A stretch of 64,000 bases of DNA from Hyphococcus sp. (GTDB lineage: Bacteria; Pseudomonadota; Alphaproteobacteria; Caulobacterales; Parvularculaceae). The stretch lies in contig BQJG01000004.1 in assembly GCA_021604585.1 (NCBI GenBank), forward strand, positions 29,956 through 93,955, given 5' to 3'. Below, piece by piece: positions 43,978 through 52,856 of this stretch. Each line of letters begins with the position of its first letter. Position 1 is the first letter of the stretch. Both the position numbers and the translations under genes were made by a program. A model generated the notes under the pieces. That model was not told the DNA's origin, made no database searches, and was given only the letters and a program-made list of their open reading frames with translations.

Positions 43978-44073
43978 ATGGAAAACGAAGGCTTGCGCGA
44001 CGTTGTCGGACTCGGCGTACTCATCATGGTCATTGGCGCAGCTCAGTTTTGGGGAGCGCTGCTCGGGGCGTAA
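43978..44073 (+). CDS. 31-residue single-helix membrane protein, SidA-like candidate
   Basis: A short frame ATG...TAA encodes 31 residues: a charged N-terminus (MENEGLRD), then one hydrophobic helix (about residues 9-29, VVGLGVLIMVIGAAQFWGALL). GGAG (43968-43971) is 6 bp before the ATG. A LexA-type GAAC-N7-GAAC box lies just upstream, and dnaE starts 45 bp downstream on the same strand. Caulobacter SidA is a 29-residue inner-membrane protein induced through LexA that blocks division by acting on FtsW/FtsN; size, topology and control here match that description. Homology is not proved from sequence alone. Confidence 0.7.
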   Translation: MENEGLRDVVGLGVLIMVIGAAQFWGALLGA

Positions 44074-44118
44074 CACGCTCCCTCCATCATCTGATTTCAA
44101 GTCAGGAGCCCCCTTCGC

Positions 44119-47100
44119 GTGACGGCGCAGTTCATTCACCTCCATCTGCATTCCGCTTACTCCCTCGCGGAGGGGGCCATTCCGGTCAGCCGGCTTAAGG
44201 ATCTGTGTCTGGCTGACGCCATGCCGGCGGTCGCTGTCACCGACACGAATAATCTTTTTGGCGCGCTTGAAGTCTCCGTAACGCTCGCTGGGGCGGGTAT
44301 TCAGCCGATCATCGGAATGCAGCAGGCGTTTAACCCCGTCCATTTCGGTCTCCCTGCGGCCAAGGGCGGGCGCATGCCTGGCTTGGTCCTATTGGCGCAA
44401 AATGAGGCGGGCTATCAAAACCTGCTCAAAATCACCAGCCGCGCCTTTCTTGAATCCAAGGCGGAAGAGGGCGTTTGCGCCAATCTTGATTGGCTGGAAG
44501 ATAATAATGACGGATTGATCTGCCTTACGGGCGGCTATGACGGGCCTCTGAACCGGCTGCTGCGAGAGGATCGAAACGCAGACGCCAAAGCAGCTTTGCT
44601 GCAACTGGCCAGGCTCTTTCCTGACAGGCTTTATGTCGAGATCCAGCGCCATGAGGCGCGCGCGGACGACAGCGTTGAAGCGCCGCTGATCGATCTTGCC
44701 TATGAACTCGATCTGCCGCTGGTGGCGACCAATGAGCCATTTTTTCCCGCCCGCGATGATTATGAGGCGCACGATGCGCTGCTTTGCGTCGCCGAGGGCG
44801 CTTATGTCCATCAGGATGATCGCCGCAAGGTCACGCCGGATCATTATTTCAAAACATCCACAGAAATGGTGTCGCTGTTCAGTGACGTGCCGGAAGCGAT
44901 AGAGAATACGCTGGAAATCGCGCAGCGTTGCGCCTTCCGCCCGCGTTTTCGTGATCCGATCCTGCCAAGTTTCGCCACAGATGGAGAAGGCGCAGACGCC
45001 GAAGCCATGGAGCTTGAGCGTCAGGCGCGCGAAGGGCTTAAGCTGCGGCTTCGCTCCATTGAATTGGCGGCGCCTGAAAGTGATTATTGGGACCGGCTTA
45101 AAATTGAGCTCGACATCATCAACCGGATGGGATTCCCGGGATACTTCCTGATCGTTGCGGATTTCATTCAATGGTCGAAGCGTCATGGCGTTCCGGTCGG
45201 GCCGGGCCGTGGTTCCGGCGCCGGCTCGCTCGTCGCCTGGTCGCTGACGATCACCGATCTCGACCCTTTGCGGTTTGGATTGCTGTTTGAGCGCTTTTTA
45301 AATCCGGAACGGGTCTCCATGCCCGACTTCGATATCGACTTCTGTCAGGACCGCCGCGACGAGGTCATTCGCTACGTTCAGGACAAATACGGCCGCGACC
45401 GGGTCGCGCAGATTATTACCTTCGGAAAGCTTCAGGCGCGCGCGGTGCTGCGCGATGTCGGCCGCGTTCAAAACATGTCATTTGGCCATGTTGACCGCGT
45501 TTGCAAGCTGATCCCCAACAATCCGGCCAATCCAGTGACGCTCGCGGAAGCGCTCGAAACAGAACCGCGTCTTAAGGAGCTGCGCGATGATGACGAGGCT
45601 GTTGCCGCCCTCATCGAAAAAGCTCTTAAGCTTGAAGGGCTTTATCGTCACGCATCAACCCATGCAGCAGGTGTCGTGATTGGCGACCGGCCGCTTGACG
45701 AGCTGGTTCCTCTTTATCGTGATCCTCGCTCCGACATGCCGGCGACCCAGTTCAATATGAAATGGGTCGAACCCGCCGGCCTCGTAAAGTTCGACTTCCT
45801 CGGCCTGAAGACCCTGACAGTTATCGCTAAAGCTGTGGGCTATGCTGCCGAGCGCGGCGTTGAGCTCATTATGAGCGACATTCCATTGGATGATAAGGCG
45901 AGCTTTGAAATGCTCGGCGAGGGGGCCGCGACCGGCGTGTTCCAGCTGGAAAGCACGGGCATGCGCTCCACCTTGCGCGCCATGAAACCGGACACGCTGG
46001 AAGACATTATCGCGCTGGTTTCGCTTTATCGGCCGGGGCCGATGGAGAACATCCCGACCTATATTGAGCGCAAGCAAGGGTTACAGGAGCCTGACTATCT
46101 CCACCCCTTGCTTGAAGGCGTGCTGAAAGAAACTTACGGCGTCATCATCTATCAGGAACAGGTGATGCAGATCGCGCAAATTCTTTCAGGCTATTCGCTT
46201 GGCGAAGCGGACTTGCTGCGCCGGGCGATGGGCAAGAAGAAAAAAGAAGAGATGGACCAGCAGCGCAAACGGTTCATCGATGGCGCGAAGGAAAAAAATG
46301 TCGACGCCGCGAAAGCGTCGTCAATTTTCGACCTGGTGCAAAAATTCGCCGGCTACGGATTCAATAAATCCCATGCCGCGGCTTACGCCTATATCGCCTA
46401 TCAGACCGCATGGCTGAAGGCGAATTATCCGGCTGAATTCCTCGCCGCCTCCATGTCGCTCGACCGTACAAATACGGACAAGCTGGCGACCTTCCTGAAA
46501 GAGGCGCGGCGCGCGGGTGTTGAAGTGTTGCCTCCGCATATCAATCATTCCAAAGCTGATTTTTCGGTGAAAGACGGCGCGATTGTCTATGCGCTCTCCG
46601 CTATCAAGAATGTCGGCGAAGGCGCCATGGCCCATATCGCAGAAGAGTGCTCGCAAAATGGTCCGTTCAGAGATCTGATTGATTTCGCTGAACGCGTTGA
46701 CCTTAAGCTGATCGGCAAACGGTCCCTGGAAAATCTGGCGCGCGCTGGCGCGCTTGACGGCCTCTCGGCATCGCGTGCGCAAGGCTTTGCATCCGCCGAA
46801 TTGCTACTGCGCGCATCCGCGGCCCATCAGGAAGAGCAAAATAGCGACCAGGGCGGATTGTTCGCACTTGATAGCGCCCCAACACTTGCCAAGCCGAAAC
46901 TCCCCATCATTGAAGAATGGGTTCCGCAGGTTCGCCTCGATGAAGAACGCGCTGCGGTCGGGTTTTATTTCAGCGGACATCCATTGGACGATTATGAAAC
47001 CGAACTGAAACGGCTGAATGTCGTCACCTATTCTGATGCAATGACGAGAGGTAAAAATGGTCGCGCTGCACTGCAGATGGCGGGCGTCATTCGCACCGTG

Positions 47101-47562
47101 CGCATGCGCCGTTCAAAAAGCGGCAAACCTTTCGCCTGGGTTGAACTGTCGGATCAGAGCGGCGAATTTGAAATTACGGTTTTCTCCGAGACCTTGAATG
47201 CGGCCCGTGATCTTATGGAAGCAGGCGCCTTGGTGCTCGTAGGCGTAACGGTTGAGGATCGCGACGGCGATATTCGCTTCACCTGTGAAACCATGCGAAG
47301 CCTTAATGCAGCGGCGGCGGCGAGTGTCTCCCAGTTGCGCGTTTCCGTCACGTCAGCAGACGCGCTGGAAGGATTGAAACGCCGTCTCGCATCGGTGCGT
47401 CCGGCAAGTTCGAATGAAAGCGGCTCTGTTGTGGTTGTGATGCGACTGCCGGAATCGGGACGCGAAATTGATCTGGCCTTGCCCGGCCTCGCTGCCTGCA
47501 CGCCCGCCATGCGCGGCGCTCTGCGCAGCATTCATGGCGTCTCTGACGTCGAGCTGATCTGA
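44119..47562 (+). CDS. dnaE: DNA polymerase III subunit alpha
   Basis: The 1147-residue protein is the replicative C-family polymerase. The N-terminal PHP domain starts HLHLHSAYSLAEGAIP; catalytic Asp403 and Asp405 sit in MPDFDIDFCQDRR, after GPGRGSGAGSLVAW; a third acidic region and a helix-hairpin-helix segment follow (KFAGYGFNKSHAAAYA). The OB-fold lies near residue 985 (MAGVIRTVRMRRSKSGKPFAWVEL in part). Length and order fit DnaE1. The start is GTG at 44119, with AGGAG 10 bp upstream. Placement just after the LexA-controlled small gene means that it may also respond to SOS by read-through. Confidence 0.97.
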   Translation: MTAQFIHLHLHSAYSLAEGAIPVSRLKDLCLADAMPAVAVTDTNNLFGALEVSVTLAGAGIQPIIGMQQAFNPVHFGLPAAKGGRMPGLVLLAQNEAGYQNLLKITSRAFLESKAEEGVCANLDWLEDNNDGLICLTGGYDGPLNRLLREDRNADAKAALLQLARLFPDRLYVEIQRHEARADDSVEAPLIDLAYELDLPLVATNEPFFPARDDYEAHDALLCVAEGAYVHQDDRRKVTPDHYFKTSTEMVSLFSDVPEAIENTLEIAQRCAFRPRFRDPILPSFATDGEGADAEAMELERQAREGLKLRLRSIELAAPESDYWDRLKIELDIINRMGFPGYFLIVADFIQWSKRHGVPVGPGRGSGAGSLVAWSLTITDLDPLRFGLLFERFLNPERVSMPDFDIDFCQDRRDEVIRYVQDKYGRDRVAQIITFGKLQARAVLRDVGRVQNMSFGHVDRVCKLIPNNPANPVTLAEALETEPRLKELRDDDEAVAALIEKALKLEGLYRHASTHAAGVVIGDRPLDELVPLYRDPRSDMPATQFNMKWVEPAGLVKFDFLGLKTLTVIAKAVGYAAERGVELIMSDIPLDDKASFEMLGEGAATGVFQLESTGMRSTLRAMKPDTLEDIIALVSLYRPGPMENIPTYIERKQGLQEPDYLHPLLEGVLKETYGVIIYQEQVMQIAQILSGYSLGEADLLRRAMGKKKKEEMDQQRKRFIDGAKEKNVDAAKASSIFDLVQKFAGYGFNKSHAAAYAYIAYQTAWLKANYPAEFLAASMSLDRTNTDKLATFLKEARRAGVEVLPPHINHSKADFSVKDGAIVYALSAIKNVGEGAMAHIAEECSQNGPFRDLIDFAERVDLKLIGKRSLENLARAGALDGLSASRAQGFASAELLLRASAAHQEEQNSDQGGLFALDSAPTLAKPKLPIIEEWVPQVRLDEERAAVGFYFSGHPLDDYETELKRLNVVTYSDAMTRGKNGRAALQMAGVIRTVRMRRSKSGKPFAWVELSDQSGEFEITVFSETLNAARDLMEAGALVLVGVTVEDRDGDIRFTCETMRSLNAAAAASVSQLRVSVTSADALEGLKRRLASVRPASSNESGSVVVVMRLPESGREIDLALPGLAACTPAMRGALRSIHGVSDVELI

Positions 47563-47586
47563 CAACCCTCCACTCGTATGATCAGC

Positions 47587-48456
47587 TTATAGGATTGTCT
47601 TTAAATACGCTTTGAGAGAATCGGCGAATTCCGGACGCTTCATCGCATGCGCCATGTTGGCTTTCAGCCAGCCCAGCTTGTCGCCGCAATCATGGCTCTG
47701 GCCTTCATACTCATACGCAAAGAATTGTTGCGTCTTCATCAACGCATCCATGGCGTCTGTCAGCTGAATTTCGCCGCCTGCGCCCCGCGGCGTTGTTTCC
47801 AGCAGATGAAAAATTTCCGGCTGGAGAATGTAGCGCCCGGTGATCGCGAGATTGGAAGGCGCAACAGCCGGGTCCGGCTTTTCGACCATGCCGGACATTT
47901 CAAACAGTTTGCCGGATCGTGCGCCTTTGGGCGCCACCACGCCATATTTGTTGGTCTCTTCTTTAGCGACTTCTTCGACAGCGATGATGTTGCCGCCGGT
48001 TTTATTATACTCGCTCACCATCTGCGCCAGACATCCCGGCGCGCCCTCTATCACTACATCTGGCAGCGATACAGCGAAGGGTTCGCCGCCAATAATGTCG
48101 CGGGCGCACCAAACTGCGTGACCGAGCCCAAGCGGCGCTTGTTGTCTGGTGTAAGAAAGAGCACCGGCTTTGGGAATGACTTTGCGAACGCTATCGAGAA
48201 TGGCGGTTTTCTTTTTCGCCTCCAGGCCGGCCTCGAGCTCGAAGGCGTGATCGAAATAATCTTCGATTGCGCCCTTGCCGCGGCCCGTGACCAAAATGAC
48301 ATGTTCGATCCCCGCCTCGAACGCCTCATTGACCACATAGTCGATCAGCGGCCGGTCAACGAGCGGCAATAATTCCTTGGGGGTCGACTTGGTGGCGGGC
48401 AATACGCGAGTGCCATGACCGGCGACGGGAATAACGACTTTGCGCACAGGTTGCAT
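47587..48456 (-). CDS. galU: UTP-glucose-1-phosphate uridylyltransferase
   Basis: GalU makes UDP-glucose for surface polysaccharides. The 289-residue protein has the nucleotide-binding start VRKVVIPVAGHGTRVLPATKSTPKE (partial), PLIDYVVNEAFEAG, LPDVVIEGAPGC and the C-terminal GEIQLTDAMDALM block. The usual AGLGTR is AGHGTR here, with His in place of Leu. It is convergent with dnaE, 24 bp apart. Its 260-bp upstream gap is shared with the divergent DUF502 gene. Confidence 0.95.
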   Translation of the reverse strand: MQPVRKVVIPVAGHGTRVLPATKSTPKELLPLVDRPLIDYVVNEAFEAGIEHVILVTGRGKGAIEDYFDHAFELEAGLEAKKKTAILDSVRKVIPKAGALSYTRQQAPLGLGHAVWCARDIIGGEPFAVSLPDVVIEGAPGCLAQMVSEYNKTGGNIIAVEEVAKEETNKYGVVAPKGARSGKLFEMSGMVEKPDPAVAPSNLAITGRYILQPEIFHLLETTPRGAGGEIQLTDAMDALMKTQQFFAYEYEGQSHDCGDKLGWLKANMAHAMKRPEFADSLKAYLKTIL

Positions 48457-48571
48457 GAGGCGGCGTCCATTAGTGAAAGGTTAATTTTTCAAATCAGTCA
48501 GAAAGGCTTTGATAGCAGTTCGGACTTATCCTTAGCTCAGCCCGCAAGATCAACAGGAAGAATGGTTGGAT

Positions 48572-48721
48572 ATGACGCAATCGGCGTCAACTTCGCGAAA
48601 AAACCCTTTGGATGCCGCGAAATCGACTTCCCGCAAGGCTGTTCTTGCACCGGCCGCCCAAGCTGCGCATATGGTGAGCTGCCGGCAGCCGCAACAAATT
48701 GAACCTGAGACGTCCCTATGA
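48572..48721 (+). CDS. Possible 49-residue small protein before DUF502
   Basis: A 49-residue frame rich in Ser, Arg, Lys and Ala (MTQSASTSRKNPLDAAK at its start) ends in TGA overlapping the ATG of the DUF502 gene (ATGA, 48718-48721). The ATGA junction and lack of other coding on this strand favour a real leader or small protein, but there is no good ribosome site, no hydrophobic segment and no recognised family. It may be only a chance open frame in the galU/DUF502 gap. Confidence 0.3.
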   Translation: MTQSASTSRKNPLDAAKSTSRKAVLAPAAQAAHMVSCRQPQQIEPETSL

Positions 48722-49536
48722 CCGACGAAAATGAAGCAAAATCAAATGACTCGGGCGCCCGCCGGACGCCGCTCAGCGGCGACACGCCCCTGATCCAGCC
48801 AAAAAAACAGAGCCTGTTTTCCCGGCTCTGGTCCAATTTCATGGCGGGCGTGGTGGTGGTGGCGCCGGTCGGTATAACCATTTGGCTGTTCTATTTGCTG
48901 TTAACCGGTCCGATGGCGAATCTGGATGCGTTCGTCAAGCGCACGCTTCCCGCAGGAAATTACGAAACGGTCGTTCAGGCGCTGCCGGGCATCGGGATTT
49001 TTATCGCCTTTGTCGCGCTTGTCATTCTCGGCGCCCTCGCGAAAAATTTCGTTGGGCGTTCGTTCATTCATGCTGGTGAACGGCTGATTGAATCCGTACC
49101 GATCGTTCGCAACGTCTTCGGGTTTTTCAAGAACGTCTTTGAAACGGCGCTGCGACAGTCAGACCGCTCCTTCAAAGAAGTCGCGCTCGTCGAATATCCG
49201 CGTACAGGCGCATGGGTGATGGCGTTTGTGGTTGGTGAAACCAAAGGTGAAATTCGCGCGCGTCTCGATGATATGGGCGAGCAACTCACCTCTATTTTCA
49301 TACCAACCGTGCCGAACCCGACCTCTGGATTTTTGCTGTTCGTGCCGCGCAAGGATTTGCGCATGTTGAAAATGAGCGTCGAGGAAGCCGCGAAGGTTGT
49401 CTTCTCGCTTGGTCTTGTTTCGCCAGAGTACAATGACGGCGCAGCAGCCGCGCGCAAACTCGAAGCGCTCGCGGAAGAAGCACGGACCGAGAAGAGCCCC
49501 CTGAGAAAAAGATTGTTCGGGTCGAAACGCGGCTAA
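48718..49536 (+). CDS. DUF502 family membrane protein
   Basis: The 272-residue protein has two membrane helices (about 40-62 and 80-103) in the DUF502 arrangement, with WSNFMAGVVVVAPVGITIWL and PLTGP-like LLTGPMANLDAF, then SVPIVRNVFGFFKNVFETAL and VALVEYPRTGAWVMAFVVGET. It ends with a basic tail (LRKRLFGSKRG). The function of DUF502 is unknown. Convergent with recG: the 4-bp end overlap (49533-49536) is typical of the recG/DUF502 neighbourhood in alphaproteobacteria. Confidence 0.9.
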   Translation: MTDENEAKSNDSGARRTPLSGDTPLIQPKKQSLFSRLWSNFMAGVVVVAPVGITIWLFYLLLTGPMANLDAFVKRTLPAGNYETVVQALPGIGIFIAFVALVILGALAKNFVGRSFIHAGERLIESVPIVRNVFGFFKNVFETALRQSDRSFKEVALVEYPRTGAWVMAFVVGETKGEIRARLDDMGEQLTSIFIPTVPNPTSGFLLFVPRKDLRMLKMSVEEAAKVVFSLGLVSPEYNDGAAAARKLEALAEEARTEKSPLRKRLFGSKRG

Positions 49537-51617
49537 CCGGCGCTGATCAATTTAACAGCGTCGTCGCGGCTAAAGAGATAGAGCAGGGTGCGCAATGCAT
49601 TTCCCCGCGGCGTTTGTAATTCCGGATCGCGGGCGATGATCATTTTGGCGTCATCGCGTGCAGCGGCCAGCAGCTCACCGTGAACGGCGACATCAGCAAG
49701 GCGAAACTGCGGAAAACCGGATTGCGCCGCGCCGAGAAAATCGCCTGCGCCGCGCAGTCGAAGATCTTCTTCGGCGATGACAAAACCGTCTTCTGTATCG
49801 CGCAGGATGCTCAGTCTTGCTTTGGCTGTTTCGCCAAGCGGCGCCTTATATAACAGAATGCAACTCGACTGTTTTTCTCCGCGGCCGACGCGTCCGCGCA
49901 ATTGATGTAGTTGCGCCAGGCCGAACCGTTCCGCATGCTCGATTATCATGATCGTGGCGTTTGGCGCATTCACGCCCACTTCAATCACAGTTGTGGCGAT
50001 GAGCACTGACAATTCGCCGCGATGAAAACGTTCCATGACCGCATCCTTGTCTGGCCCTGACATGCGGCCATGGACGATACCGACGCGATCGCCGAGAACG
50101 GCCTTGAGGCTTTCAAACCGTTCTTCAACGGCAGTAAGATCAATGATGTCGGATTCTTCCACAAGCGGGCATACCCAATAGGCTTGATTGCCCTCAGCGA
50201 CAGCGCGTTGAACCCCTGCAATCACTTCGTCAATGCGGGTCAGCGAAATGGTTCGCGTATCGACGGGTTTGCGGGCCGGCGGTTTTTCCGCGATGCGGCT
50301 GTGTTCCATATCGCCATAGGATGTGAGTGCTAGCGTTCGCGGTATGGGCGTCGCCGTCATCACAAGAAAATCCGGTTTTGGTCCCTTTTGTGTTAGGGCA
50401 ATGCGTTGACGCACACCGAACCGGTGTTGTTCGTCAATAACCACAAGCGCGAGATCATTGAAAAAGACGTCATCTTGAAACAAGGCATGAGTGCCCAGCA
50501 AAATGTCGATCTCGCCATCTTGAAGACGCGTCAGCTTGTTTTTTCGGACGGCGCCCTTGTCGCGACCGGTCAGAACGTCCATCCGCACGCCAGTTGCTTC
50601 AGCCAACGCATTGAGCGATTCCAGATGTTGCCGGGCGAGTATTTCCGTGGGCGCCATCAACGCAGCCTGCGCGCCCGATTCAATGGCGCCGAGCATGGCG
50701 AAGAACGCCACCACCGTTTTGCCCGAACCTACATCGCCTTGAAGCAAGCGCACCATGCGTTCGCTGGCGCGCATATCGGTGAAAATTTCCTTTAGCGCAT
50801 CTCTTTGCGCGCCGGTCAGCGAAAAGGGCAGCGCTTTCTTGGCGGCGGCGATTAACCGGCCGTCGCCTTTTATGGCTCGTCCTTTTGATTTGACGGTCGA
50901 TTTGCGGATCAAGGCCAGCGCGAGCTGGTTCGCAAGGAGTTCATCATAGGCGAGCCTCTGACGGGCCGGCGCAAAAGCCGAGAGCTCTTCTTGTGATTGT
51001 GGCGCGTGCAGCGTTTCAAGAGAGGACTTCCAATCGGCCCAGTTCCGCGCCGCCAGCCATGACGGATCTTGCCACTCGTCAAGCAAAGGCGCGCGAGAGA
51101 CGGCCTGCACAACGGCCTTACGCATAACCGCCGCAGATAGCCCGGCTGTCAGCGGGTAGACGGCTTCAAAGAGCGGCATATCGCCGGGCTTGTCGGGATC
51201 GGCGGCGTAATCGGGGTGAGTCATTTGCCGCGCGCCATCGAACTCGGCGATCTTGCCTGAGACCAATCGCGACGCGCCTTGCGGCAGTGTCTTCTCCAGA
51301 TAGTCGGCGCGCGCATGGAAATAAACGAGCGTGATAAATCCCGTCTCATCGGAGCAGATAATTTTATAGGGCAGGCGTCTGCCTTTTGGCGGGGCGATAT
51401 GCTGGTCGACCGTGACCAGAAGCGTGACAATCCGCCCTTCCGGTGCGTCGGCAATCTTAGGACGGAAAGAGCGGTCAATTAGACCCGCTGGCGCTGTAAA
51501 AATAAGATCGACCAGGCGCGGCCCGGCGGCGCGTCCGATCAAAGCCGCCATTTTAGGGCCAACCCCCATAAGGACAGTGATATCAGCAAAAAGAGGATTA
51601 AGGATGGCAGGCCGCAT
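49533..51617 (-). CDS. recG: ATP-dependent DNA helicase RecG
   Basis: RecG regresses stalled forks and resolves branched DNA. The 694-residue protein has the N-terminal wedge/OB region (about 60-160), then two helicase lobes with Walker A GDVGSGKTV, the DEQH box VVIDEQHRFGV, TATPIPRTLALTSYGD and the late motif IMIIEHAERFGLAQLHQLRGRVGRG. The TRG motif region follows. The ATG at 51617 is preferred; a TTG two codons upstream (51623) is possible. It is divergent from a small membrane protein gene. Confidence 0.96.
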   Translation of the reverse strand: MRPAILNPLFADITVLMGVGPKMAALIGRAAGPRLVDLIFTAPAGLIDRSFRPKIADAPEGRIVTLLVTVDQHIAPPKGRRLPYKIICSDETGFITLVYFHARADYLEKTLPQGASRLVSGKIAEFDGARQMTHPDYAADPDKPGDMPLFEAVYPLTAGLSAAVMRKAVVQAVSRAPLLDEWQDPSWLAARNWADWKSSLETLHAPQSQEELSAFAPARQRLAYDELLANQLALALIRKSTVKSKGRAIKGDGRLIAAAKKALPFSLTGAQRDALKEIFTDMRASERMVRLLQGDVGSGKTVVAFFAMLGAIESGAQAALMAPTEILARQHLESLNALAEATGVRMDVLTGRDKGAVRKNKLTRLQDGEIDILLGTHALFQDDVFFNDLALVVIDEQHRFGVRQRIALTQKGPKPDFLVMTATPIPRTLALTSYGDMEHSRIAEKPPARKPVDTRTISLTRIDEVIAGVQRAVAEGNQAYWVCPLVEESDIIDLTAVEERFESLKAVLGDRVGIVHGRMSGPDKDAVMERFHRGELSVLIATTVIEVGVNAPNATIMIIEHAERFGLAQLHQLRGRVGRGEKQSSCILLYKAPLGETAKARLSILRDTEDGFVIAEEDLRLRGAGDFLGAAQSGFPQFRLADVAVHGELLAAARDDAKMIIARDPELQTPRGNALRTLLYLFSRDDAVKLISAG

Positions 51618-51685
51618 CCCCAATCATTAGCGCTGTTTTGCGGGGTTTTCCATTTCAGGAATGCGTATATTACTGAGGCAAAGGA

Positions 51686-52087
51686 ATGCCCATCATGCTT
51701 CGCTCGCTCGCCGCCGTAATCATTGCCGTTATCGCCGGGTTTTCTGCTGCGAAAATGATTGAGGGCGGCGGCGCTGTGCTGATTGGCGCTGCGCCGGGAT
51801 CAGCCGCTTATGAGTTGGTTCTCGGCGCCGGATGGTTTATCGGCGCATTTCTGGCCGCACTTATTTCCATGTTTATCGGAAAACGATGGGCGCCGCTGGG
51901 CATGCTTTCGGCGAGCGCAATTTTGCTTGGCGCGATTATCACGCTGTTTTCCAATCCCATGAGCTGGTTCGCCTGGCCGGTATCGTTTTTTGCGACGGGA
52001 CTCGGCGGGTATGGCGCCATTCGCTTTCTTGACGCGGGCATGGCCCATCCGGATTTGCAGCGCAAGGATGGATTGTTCGATGGATGA
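51686..52087 (+). CDS. Small four-helix membrane protein, function unknown
   Basis: The 133-residue protein has about four hydrophobic helices (near residues 7-22, 35-60, 70-90 and 93-113) and a short charged C-terminus (HPDLQRKDGLFDG). I recognise no family name. It begins ATGCCCATC at 51686, 68 bp from the divergent recG start, and overlaps the start of the Nudix gene by 8 bp, so the two are co-translated. Confidence 0.75.
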   Translation: MPIMLRSLAAVIIAVIAGFSAAKMIEGGGAVLIGAAPGSAAYELVLGAGWFIGAFLAALISMFIGKRWAPLGMLSASAILLGAIITLFSNPMSWFAWPVSFFATGLGGYGAIRFLDAGMAHPDLQRKDGLFDG

Positions 52088-52856
52088 ACTCATTCCTGCG
52101 GCGACGATCCTGCTCTTGCGGGATGAGCCAGCATTTGAAGTTTTGATGGTGGAGCGCCATGCCGACATTGTATTTGCCGGCGGCGCGCTTGTCTTTCCGG
52201 GCGGGAGGATTGATCGGGGCGATCATAACCACGACTGGAGGTTGCATTGCGATTCTGAGCATATCCCGCCGGAGCAACTCGCTCCCCGTATCGCCTCGAT
52301 CCGCGAAGCGTTTGAGGAAACCGGCGTCTTGCTGGTCAAACGAAATGGCGACGGCATCAGCCGCGAAGAGGCGCTTTCCCTGGCGTCTTGGCGCAGTCGT
52401 GTCGAAGCCGATGACAGTTTGTTCCTTGAAATGGTGCGAGGCGAGGGGCTGACTTTGAATCTTACCGCGCTGCATCTGTTTGCACGCTGGCGTCCGCCAA
52501 AAGGCGTTGGACATCGGCGTTACGACACCTGGTTTTTCGCCGCACGAGCGCCCGCGGATCAAACGGCGCGCGCCGATGGCGGAGAGGCGACGGAAATTGT
52601 CTGGACAACACCGGGCGCAGCGCTTGGCGCCCGCGATGCCGGGCAGCGAAAAATGATTTATCCGACATCCAGAAATGTTGAATTGCTAAATGTAAGCACA
52701 ACCGCCGATGAAGTCTTTTCCTTTGCGGCGCGCCGCCCAATACGCATTGTCGAGCCGCAGGCGATTGAACGTGACGGCCGTGCTTTTCTCACGATCCCAA
52801 GCGATATGGGCTACCCGGTGACAGAGGAAGAGTTTGAAAAAGCCATGCGCAGTTAA
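52080..52856 (+). CDS. Nudix hydrolase (NUDT7/NUDT19-like)
   Basis: The 258-residue protein has a Nudix domain whose box is split by an insertion: FPGGRIDRGD, then about 26 residues, then REAFEETGVLL. This is the pattern of the CoA/acyl-CoA-type NUDT7/NUDT19 group. The REAFEETG part with the catalytic glutamates is intact. It hydrolyses a nucleoside diphosphate-linked compound; CoA derivatives are a guess. Start at 52080 overlaps the upstream membrane protein gene by 8 bp. The stop overlaps the end of the convergent lipoprotein gene by 4 bp. Confidence 0.88.
   Translation: MDELIPAATILLLRDEPAFEVLMVERHADIVFAGGALVFPGGRIDRGDHNHDWRLHCDSEHIPPEQLAPRIASIREAFEETGVLLVKRNGDGISREEALSLASWRSRVEADDSLFLEMVRGEGLTLNLTALHLFARWRPPKGVGHRRYDTWFFAARAPADQTARADGGEATEIVWTTPGAALGARDAGQRKMIYPTSRNVELLNVSTTADEVFSFAARRPIRIVEPQAIERDGRAFLTIPSDMGYPVTEEEFEKAMRS

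Noticed and set aside
43971..44198. 75-codon plus-strand frame overlapping the SidA-like gene and dnaE start
   Set aside because: Runs out of frame through the small membrane gene and the dnaE start; Arg/His-rich with no family.
44389..45186. 265-codon minus-strand frame inside dnaE
   Set aside because: Antisense shadow of the well-supported polymerase gene; composition is Arg/His-rich and lacks homology.
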